DNA of 20,903 bases, taken from Fibrobacterota bacterium. Lineage in GTDB: Bacteria > Fibrobacterota > Fibrobacteria > UBA5070. The translations under genes were made by a program, and so were the position numbers. Within the stretch, counting starts at the first letter, position 1; the number at the start of each line of letters is the position of its first letter. The stretch spans positions 1 through 20,903 of the forward strand of contig JADKBN010000016.1 in assembly GCA_016715065.1 (NCBI GenBank), written 5' to 3'. Below, one piece after another: positions 15,162 through 20,903 of this stretch. The notes beneath the pieces are model-generated. The model did no database searches. It worked only from the letters and a program-made list of their open reading frames with translations, and was not told where the DNA came from.

Positions 15162-18088
15162 CCACCGATCGCTTTGGCGAATACTTCCAATCGGTGCACG
15201 GAAGTTCCCCGTTTCCGTGGCAACAACGTTTGCTGGACGAGGTTGTCGAAACGGGAAAATGGCCGTCCGTATTGAGTCTCCCGACAGGGACAGGCAAGAC
15301 GGCCATCCTGGATATTTCACTCTTTGCGCTGGCCTGTGGCGCTAAGGTCCCACGCCGCACAATTCTTGTGGTGGACCGACGCATCGTTGTAGATGATGCC
15401 TATCGACGGGCGGAGGTCATCCGATCCAATTTGAGCGACGGCGTCGCTCAAATTTTAGTGGATGTTCGCGAGGCTCTATGCAAGCTGGGTGGACGCTCCC
15501 CTGTGGAAACTGCCTTGCTGCGAGGCGGAATCTATCGGGAAGACAACTGGGTACGCGATCCGTTGCAGCCAACGCTGGTGTGTTCCACTGTGGATCAGGT
15601 GGGTAGCCGCCTTCTGCACCAAGGCTATGGTGTGTCTCCCCATTCGCGCTCCATCCATGCTGGGCTTCTGGCCAACGACACACTGATCGTTTTGGACGAA
15701 GCCCATACCAGTGAGTCTTTCCGGCAGACGCTGGCGTGGGTGGACAAGTTTCGTCTGGTCGGGGAAAACGTAATTCCTCGTCCTTTCGCGGTGGTGACAA
15801 TGACCGCCACGCCCCGAGGAGTCGGGCAAGTCTTTTCACTTTCGGATGCTGATCGCTTGCATCCTGTATTGTCGCAGCGATGGAATGCACGCAAAGTCTT
15901 GAATCTGGTTCAGTCGACAAAGCCCAAGGATGACGGTCTGGTCGATTCGATCGTGAAGCAGGTTGTGGCTCGATTGGCGGGATCAGAAAAAAGCGTTGAT
16001 CCGAACCAACAGGATATTGTAGCGAAAGTGGTGCAGGAAAAAACGGAGAGGACGGTTCTTGTCGTTGTCAATCGGGTGAAGACCGCACGTATGATCGCGG
16101 AGGCCTTTGAAAAGTTGCGAACGGCTCGAAAGGAAACGTTGGCGATCGAAAAGCCAATCTTGCTGACCGGACGATCACGGCCATTGGAACGAGAAACCGT
16201 TCTGAACAGGGTTGCAAATCGTCTTTATTCCGGGCGTGATCGCGATGCGTTCGCGGAAGCATTGCCGCTGCTCGTGGTGGCAACCCAGTGCGTGGAAGTC
16301 GGCGCGGACCTCGATGTCGACTTACTGATTTCGGAAGCATGTCCTCTGGATTCCTTGCGGCAGAGGTTGGGTCGATTGGATCGCTTGGGGAAGTTGGGTC
16401 ATTCCGTGGCTGTAGTGGTTGCTCCCAGGGAAAAGAGCGAATCGAAGCCCGAAGACATCTGGATAGATCCAGTCTACGGGGAGGTCTCGGCCAAAACCTG
16501 GCAGTGGTTGTTGCAAGCAGAAGAAGCCTCGGGAGGGGCTCTGAATGTGGGGCTTTCGCAGTGGGAGCACCTTTTAACCCATAGCGCTAGCTTGGACGAG
16601 CTACAGACCGTACCCCTGGATGCGCCAGTGATGTTTCCAGCCTATTGCGATCTTTGGGTGCAAACAAGTCCGGCGCCATCCGTCGTTCCAGATCCTTCAT
16701 TGTTCTTGCATGGCCCACAACACGGCGAGCCTGAAGTACAGATCCTGTGGCGTGGAGACCTTGATCCGAACCATGCCGATGTTTGGGGACACACGATTTC
16801 TGCGTGCCCCCCTGTGGCTGGAGAAGCCTTGCGGCTGCCGTTGTATCTTGCTCGCCAATGGCTGGACGGGAAGCCGAAAGAGGCTGTGGATGGATCCGAC
16901 CTTGAAGGCGAAGCGAGGCAGGAGGAAAAGCCAAGGAAAGGGGAGCCGCTCTCCACCAAGACGCCGTTCCTGCGTTGGTTTGGCAGCGATGAATCGAGCG
17001 TTCACCGATTCAGCGCAGAGGTGCGACCAGGTGATACCCTTGTGGTTCCGGCAAGCAGCGGTGGCTGCGATGAATGGGGGTGGGCTCCGGAGTCGACGGA
17101 ATATGTCCATGATCTAGCCGACACGGCGCGTTGGAAGGCACGACGCATTCCGGTCCTGCGGATCCATGAAGCGTTTTTGAAGGACCTCCCATCCGCGCTG
17201 TCGCAACTGCCGCTTGGTCACTCGGATACCACGCTGGATGAGATTCAAACAAAGGTGAAGGAAGCCTTGGCGTCAGCTGTCACGGGAACATCCGAAGCCA
17301 CGGATGCGGCAATCGAGTCCTTGCGCAGAGCGTACCAGGTCCAGCCGCACCCTGGCGGGAAGGGGTGGATCCTAGTGGGGAAGTCTAGGATGACGGATTC
17401 GCTCGATGATTTCACGGGCGAAGACGATTCTTCATCGCAGTTGCCTCGCGAGATCTCACTTGCCCAGCATCTGAGGGATGTCCGTCGCGTGGCCCAAGGT
17501 TTTGCTGTGAAACTGAGTCTTCCGCAGGAGCTTTGCGAAGACCTAGCCCTGGCGGGTTGGCTTCATGATCTGGGGAAAAGCGACCTTCGCTTCCAGGCCA
17601 TGCTTCATGGCAATCGCTTTTCGGTCCATCGAGTTGGGCTCTTGGCCAAATCGCCGAAATCACCGGGCTCGTTGGTGGAGGCCCAAAAGGCACGCCGGGA
17701 ATCGGGGTATCCGGAAGGCGGACGCCATGAGCTGCTTTCGGTGCGTCTGGCGGAATCCTCGGAGGAAATTCGCAAGCAGGCGCACGATTGGGATCTTGTA
17801 CTTCACCTGATCGCCAGCCATCATGGCCGCTGCCGTCCCTTCGCTCCGGTGGTGGTGGACGAAATACCTCGAATCGTTTCCTTGGAATTCGAAGGGCAGA
17901 TTCTGTTCGCATCTTCTGATGGAAGGTCCGACGGAATGGGGTTGGAACACATTGCTTCCGGCGTTGCAGAGCGCTTCTGGATCCTGGTCCGACGCTATGG
18001 ATGGTGGGGGCTGTCCTACCTGGAAGCTTGCTTGCGCCTAGCTGATTGGCGCGCCAGCGAGCTGGAAGCGAAAGGAGAAGAGCCATGA
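15155..18088 (+). CDS. cas3: Cas3 helicase-nuclease with C-terminal HD domain
   Basis: The 977-residue protein is the helicase-nuclease recruited by the effector complex to degrade target DNA. The helicase domain comes first: SLPTGTGKTAILD (Walker A, about residues 40-52), LDEAHTSESF (D181-H184), VTMTATPRG, then the C-terminal helicase part ATQCVEVGADLDVDLLISEA and LRQRLGRLDRLG. The HD nuclease follows near the C-terminus, with WLHDLGKSDLRF at about residue 802 and IASHHGRCRPF at about 887. The helicase-before-HD order is the reverse of most Cas3 proteins and is characteristic of type I-G. ATG 15155 has a strong GGAGGAA at 15142-15148 and overlaps csb2 by seven bases. All key residues are present. 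Confidence 0.94.
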   Translation: MLTTDRFGEYFQSVHGSSPFPWQQRLLDEVVETGKWPSVLSLPTGTGKTAILDISLFALACGAKVPRRTILVVDRRIVVDDAYRRAEVIRSNLSDGVAQILVDVREALCKLGGRSPVETALLRGGIYREDNWVRDPLQPTLVCSTVDQVGSRLLHQGYGVSPHSRSIHAGLLANDTLIVLDEAHTSESFRQTLAWVDKFRLVGENVIPRPFAVVTMTATPRGVGQVFSLSDADRLHPVLSQRWNARKVLNLVQSTKPKDDGLVDSIVKQVVARLAGSEKSVDPNQQDIVAKVVQEKTERTVLVVVNRVKTARMIAEAFEKLRTARKETLAIEKPILLTGRSRPLERETVLNRVANRLYSGRDRDAFAEALPLLVVATQCVEVGADLDVDLLISEACPLDSLRQRLGRLDRLGKLGHSVAVVVAPREKSESKPEDIWIDPVYGEVSAKTWQWLLQAEEASGGALNVGLSQWEHLLTHSASLDELQTVPLDAPVMFPAYCDLWVQTSPAPSVVPDPSLFLHGPQHGEPEVQILWRGDLDPNHADVWGHTISACPPVAGEALRLPLYLARQWLDGKPKEAVDGSDLEGEARQEEKPRKGEPLSTKTPFLRWFGSDESSVHRFSAEVRPGDTLVVPASSGGCDEWGWAPESTEYVHDLADTARWKARRIPVLRIHEAFLKDLPSALSQLPLGHSDTTLDEIQTKVKEALASAVTGTSEATDAAIESLRRAYQVQPHPGGKGWILVGKSRMTDSLDDFTGEDDSSSQLPREISLAQHLRDVRRVAQGFAVKLSLPQELCEDLALAGWLHDLGKSDLRFQAMLHGNRFSVHRVGLLAKSPKSPGSLVEAQKARRESGYPEGGRHELLSVRLAESSEEIRKQAHDWDLVLHLIASHHGRCRPFAPVVVDEIPRIVSLEFEGQILFASSDGRSDGMGLEHIASGVAERFWILVRRYGWWGLSYLEACLRLADWRASELEAKGEEP

Positions 18089-19048
18089 CGCGCATCGAAT
18101 GCCCCGGCTTGGACGGATCAAACCCACTTCATTTTTTGGCGAGCCTGGGGATTTTGCGAACGCTTCCAGGGGGTTCACGGATGGGGTGGCGTTTCGAGAA
18201 GACTTGGCATCCTTGGTTTGATGTCGATGCTGATGTCACAAATTTTGCCTTGGACATATGTAGAGTCTTGCGGCGCGGAGTTCCAGATCATCCCGAGGTA
18301 CTCCCAGCTCGAAAGAGGGATGGCACGGCAGATAAGGTGAAATGCGATCCAATGGATCGGGCGTCGATCCAAGAGGCATGGGGTTTTTCTTTGCTTTTCC
18401 GAGATCCCGAAGGTAAAGTCAGGTGTGTTCCGAGCCGCGGCCAAACTCGCTATCGAAGCGGATGAAAGCATCTTGGCTCCATTGCACCCTGCAAATATTC
18501 TGGCATCGCTCAATGCGGAGAATATCCCCGATAAGGATGGCCAACTGGAGCCAACAGCGTTCAGCTTCTCCAACGGTGGAGGAATGCAATTCCTTCTGAA
18601 AGATTTTGTGAGTTTGGTCTCGCTTCTTTCTACGGAAGCCGTGAGGAAGTTGGTTTGTGGCGATTCGACTCGCTTTGTCTGGTTCACCTCGTTGAATTGG
18701 GATCCGTTGGCCTTGCGATCGTATGCAACTCAGTGGGGAGATCCGGAATCCTTTCCAAAGGAGACGGATGTCGCAGCCAATGTTTTGGCCTTCATAGGCT
18801 TGGGGTGTTTGCCTGTGGCTCCGACTTCCAACGGGAACATTCCGCCATGCTACGATCCAGAGCGAAAAATGTTCCGGTGGCCCATCTGGGAGGCTGCCCT
18901 CGGACTTGATCCCATCAGCAGTATTCTTGCGGCAGGGAGAGATTTCTGGCAAGTGTCTTCTGGCGCCGTTGGAATCTCAGGTCAATTCGAGTCCGAGCGA
19001 TTCTCTTCCAACAAGCGCCTGTACTTCTCCCCGTCCCGCAGTCTGTGA
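18085..19048 (+). CDS. csb3: Csb3/Cas8u2-like large-subunit protein, frameshifted
   Basis: The N-terminal half (frame of ATG 18085) begins with CPGLDGSNPLHFLASLGILRTL, typical of the Cas8-like subunit (Csb3/Cas8u2) of type I-G, and ends with EAWGFSLLFRDPEGKV. The coding signal then moves forward by one base to another frame at about 18380-18425 and continues with FRAAAKLAIEADES, FSFSNGGGMQFLLKDFV, FVWFTSLNWDPLALRSY, ANVLAFIGLGCLPVAP and YFSPSRSL, to the TGA at 19046-19048. Joined, it is about 320 residues, near family size. The shift could be a sequencing error, a disabling mutation or rarely a programmed event, but I see no slippery heptamer. The start overlaps the cas3 stop as ATGA. Large-subunit function would include PAM recognition. 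The family name is less sure than for its neighbours. Confidence 0.7.
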
Positions 19049-19063
19049 GGTCCGTTTGCTTTA

Positions 19064-19080
19064 TACCCCAAAATGGAGTA
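19064..19080. promoter_or_regulatory. Dyad across the toxin start codon, candidate autoregulatory operator
   Basis: TACCCCA at 19064-19070 and TGGAGTA at 19074-19080 are complementary but for one mismatch, with three bases between them. The dyad covers the ATG at 19073 and adjoins a TTTATA that may be a -10 element. Toxin-antitoxin pairs commonly bind such sites; no good -35 is seen. Confidence 0.35.
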
Positions 19081-19366
19081 CATTGTGAGCTGGGAAGTTC
19101 GGGTAAAGCTACGCGTTTGGAAGAGCGTGGATCGGATGCCCGCGAAGGCGCAACTGTCATTCAAGAAACTGCTCGCAGTGCTCCGTCTTGCGGGGCCAAA
19201 TGGGCCCAAAGACTGGAAAAATTATGGCAAGCTCAAAGGTCGCGCAACGCAATACCACTGCCACCTCACGAACGACCACCAGTGGGTCGCGTGTTGGCAA
19301 AAGGAAGGCGACACTCTCTACATCGACGTCTACTACGCCGGGAGCCATCAAGGGGCGCCCTATTGA
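19073..19366 (+). CDS. RelE/HigB-like toxin inside the cas operon
   Basis: The 97-residue basic protein fits the RelE/ParE superfamily: YIVSWEVRVKLRVWKSV at the start, KKLLAVLRLAGPNGPKDWKNYGKLKG in the middle, and the family-typical strands QWVACWQKEGDTLYIDVYYAGSHQGAPY at the end. Members of this type cut mRNA on the ribosome. A notable change is QYHCHL where the family often has an Arg (YRCHL), which could lower catalytic activity. The gene lies 24 bases after csb3 and overlaps a downstream XRE protein, the HigBA order (toxin first). It may thus act as a guard or addiction module for the CRISPR locus; that is inference from location only. Confidence 0.8.
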   Translation: MEYIVSWEVRVKLRVWKSVDRMPAKAQLSFKKLLAVLRLAGPNGPKDWKNYGKLKGRATQYHCHLTNDHQWVACWQKEGDTLYIDVYYAGSHQGAPY

Positions 19367-19700
19367 GCGCCTATTCCGGCCCGAGACACCTGTTGCGGTC
19401 TTGGAACGACTCGACAAAACCTTCGGATTTTGGCTTGTTGGGCCTTTGGAAGACGATGAATGGGTCGATCCTTTCCAGACCCATCAATGGAAGGAGTTCG
19501 AGGCATCGCAGACTCCCGGATCGTGGCTTTCTGGGTTGCGCGAGGCACACGGTTGGACCCAGCGCGAATTGGGTGAACACTTGGGCGGCGTTTCCCCTGC
19601 CCGCATCTCCGATTGGGAGCACGATCGCCGCGCGGTCAGCAAGGCGCAAGCGAAGATTCTCAGCCAGTTGTTCCGTGTGGAGCCGCATCGCTTCTATTGA
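19362..19700 (+). CDS. XRE-family antitoxin (HigA-like) of the cas-embedded pair
   Basis: The C-terminal half contains a clear helix-turn-helix: WLSGLREAHGWTQRELGEHL followed by VSPARISDWEHDRRAVSKAQAKIL, typical of XRE/Cro-type antitoxins that bind their own operator. The N-terminal part (LFRPETPVAVLERLDKTFGFW, EDDEWVDPFQ) probably binds the toxin. The start is uncertain. ATT at 19362, overlapping the toxin's TGA and preceded by AAGGGG at 19350-19355, makes the most compact protein (112 residues). In-frame ATGs at 19188, 19200 and 19224 would add a low-complexity Ser/Thr-rich leader that looks like an overlap artefact. The TGA at 19698-19700 is eight bases from a hairpin that masks the next gene's ribosome-binding site. 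Confidence 0.78.
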   Translation: MERLFRPETPVAVLERLDKTFGFWLVGPLEDDEWVDPFQTHQWKEFEASQTPGSWLSGLREAHGWTQRELGEHLGGVSPARISDWEHDRRAVSKAQAKILSQLFRVEPHRFY

Positions 19701-19707
19701 GGCGTGT

Positions 19708-19733
19708 CGCTCCTTTTCCTCGCGAAAGGAGCG
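19708..19733 (+). promoter_or_regulatory. Hairpin masking the cas4-cas1 ribosome-binding site
   Basis: CGCTCCTTT (19708-19716) and AAAGGAGCG (19725-19733) are perfect 9-bp complements with an 8-base loop that can add a G-T pair. The Shine-Dalgarno sequence AAAGGA (19725-19730) of cas4-cas1 is inside the 3' arm. There is no T-tract after it, so it is not an intrinsic terminator. The stem begins only eight bases after the antitoxin stop, so a ribosome ending there should open it. Confidence 0.65.
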
Positions 19734-19738
19734 CTACC

Positions 19739-20903
19739 GTGGAAGTCATCCGTGAAACCCTGCCTCTGGACGCAGTCCACCAATACGCCTACTGCCCCCG
19801 CCGCATGCACCTCATGCATGTCCAAGGACGCTGGGAAAACAACGCATTCACCGAGGATGGTCGGAACGTGCATTCGCGCGTGGACGCCGAATCGGATGCG
19901 CTGCCGCTGCCCTGGGAGGAAGGAACGGACGTTCCGCCGAAAATTATCAGATCTGTCTCCCTTGCGTCCGAAACGCTTGGAATTTCCGCAAAACTGGATC
20001 TGGTGGAAGCCGACGGCCCCTCGGCGGTTCCGGTGGAATACAAGCGAGGCGAGGTTCCCGACACCCCTGAACGTAGTTGGGAGCCTGAGCGTGTCCAACT
20101 CATGGCACAGGGGCTTCTACTGCGGGAATCTGGTTTTGTCTGCGAAAAGGGCGTCCTCTATTTCCAGAAATCCAGAACGCGGGTCGAGATTCCTCTGACC
20201 GAAAGTCTGGAGCGACGCGCCCGAGAGCTGATCGAACTTGCCCATGCTTGTGCCGCGAAGGAAGAGGAGCCTCTCCCGCTGGACCACTCACGCAAGTGCC
20301 AAGGGTGCAGCCTTGCTGGAATCTGTCTTCCCGACGAGACCTTGGTCTTGCGAGGTGAAGAGCCGGACAAGGAGGATGGCATTCGGAGGTTCTATCCCCC
20401 GCGCGACGATGCGCAGCCCTTGTATGTCCAGGAGCAAGGCGCACGACTGGGAAAAAGCGGGGAATGTCTGGAAGTGACCAAAGCCAAACAGACATTGTTG
20501 GAAGTGCGATTGATCGATGTGTCGCAGGTGGTTCTCTGCGGGTCGGTTCAAATCACGTCCGCCGCGATCCACTTGTGTGCTGAACGAGGGATTCCGGTGG
20601 TGCATCAATCCATGGGGCATTGGTTTTATGGGATCACCCATGGCATTGGGCTCCGTAATGCCTTTGATCGAGCTTGTCAATTCAGGAAGGCCGCGGATCC
20701 ATCGTTTTGCCTCCGGCTTGCTCAATCCATCGTGCAAGCCAAGGGACAGAATCAGCGGACACTCCTTCGGCGCAATGGGAGGGGAGATACGGATGCCGCC
20801 TTGGATGACATGGCCAGGCACCTGCGGAAGGTGGAGAAGACCTCCAATCTTCAAGAGCTCCTTGGTGTGGAAGGGCTGATCGCACGGGCGTATTTTGAAA
20901 TTC
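19739..20903 (+). CDS. cas4-cas1: Cas4-Cas1 fusion protein (adaptation), cut by the window end
   Basis: The reading frame from GTG 19739 stays open to the window end, 388 codons. Residues 1 to about 200 are a Cas4 nuclease: YCPRRMHL with C19, HSRVD, AKLDLVE, PVEYKRGE (K102) and QLMAQGLLL, then KCQGCSLAGIC with C187, C190 and C196 completing the four iron-sulfur cysteines. From about 220 a Cas1 domain follows: YVQEQGARLGKSGECLEV, VVLCGSVQITSAAIHLCAERGIPVV, QKVEKT-type region (residues KVEKTSNLQELLG) and VEGLIARAYFE with the first metal-binding Glu at 378. The rest of Cas1 is missing. Cas4-Cas1 fusions select PAM-flanked protospacers and insert spacers and are typical of type I-G. AAAGGA eight bases upstream supports the GTG start. 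cas2 and the array are expected beyond the edge. Confidence 0.94.
   Translation, partial: MEVIRETLPLDAVHQYAYCPRRMHLMHVQGRWENNAFTEDGRNVHSRVDAESDALPLPWEEGTDVPPKIIRSVSLASETLGISAKLDLVEADGPSAVPVEYKRGEVPDTPERSWEPERVQLMAQGLLLRESGFVCEKGVLYFQKSRTRVEIPLTESLERRARELIELAHACAAKEEEPLPLDHSRKCQGCSLAGICLPDETLVLRGEEPDKEDGIRRFYPPRDDAQPLYVQEQGARLGKSGECLEVTKAKQTLLEVRLIDVSQVVLCGSVQITSAAIHLCAERGIPVVHQSMGHWFYGITHGIGLRNAFDRACQFRKAADPSFCLRLAQSIVQAKGQNQRTLLRRNGRGDTDAALDDMARHLRKVEKTSNLQELLGVEGLIARAYFEI

Noticed and set aside
18370..18465. Programmed frameshift in the Cas8-like gene
   Set aside because: No slippery heptamer or strong downstream structure was seen, and a simple indel next to a homopolymer run explains the data.
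12316..20903. CRISPR repeat-spacer array
   Set aside because: I found no direct repeat of 25-40 bases at regular spacing in the Cas region. The window ends inside cas4-cas1, so the array may be further right.

Overview
The window reads as chromosomal DNA of a GC-rich Gram-negative bacterium. The ribosome-binding sites, tightly packed operons with ATGA-type overlaps and GTG/TTG starts are bacterial. The phylum cannot be fixed from sequence alone; Fibrobacterota, Acidobacteriota and deltaproteobacterial lineages are all conceivable. The hexamer GGATCC is strikingly frequent throughout.

Region 1 (about 1-10637, + strand) is one long tightly spaced biosynthetic operon for an acyl or lipid product. 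It holds an unresolved stretch (1-526), a FabZ-like hotdog dehydratase, an unrecognised protein, a ketosynthase with its Cys-His-His triad, an SDR ketoreductase, a nitroreductase-family flavoprotein, an acyl carrier protein and a second SDR. These are followed by two tandem radical-SAM proteins of the type seen in archaeal tetraether lipid synthase (Tes) and its bacterial relatives, a START-like lipid-binding protein, a left-handed beta-helix acyltransferase and a cysteine-desulfurase-like PLP enzyme fused to a rhodanese-like domain. No enoyl reductase of a standard family is visible. I infer that the type II synthase part builds an acyl chain on the ACP, possibly a polyene, and that the radical-SAM pair tailors it. 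The first ~5.65 kb is riddled with single-base frameshifts while catalytic motifs survive, which looks more like sequencing or assembly error near a contig end than gene decay.

Region 2 (10638-11382) carries a small antitoxin-like gene overlapping a PIN-domain (VapC-type) toxin gene.

Region 3 (11383-20903) is a type I-G (formerly I-U) CRISPR-Cas locus. A WYL-domain regulator is divergent from a six-gene operon: csb1 (Cas7), csb2 (Cas5-Cas6), cas3 with a C-terminal HD domain, a frameshifted csb3/Cas8u2-like gene, a RelE/HigB-like toxin with an XRE antitoxin, and a Cas4-Cas1 fusion cut by the window end. The WYL-csb1 intergenic region has two dyads that could be operators. A 9-bp perfect hairpin between the antitoxin stop and cas4-cas1 buries the cas4-cas1 Shine-Dalgarno sequence, suggesting that adaptation-gene translation may depend on antitoxin translation. 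No CRISPR array and no cas2 lie inside the window; both would be expected downstream of its right edge.
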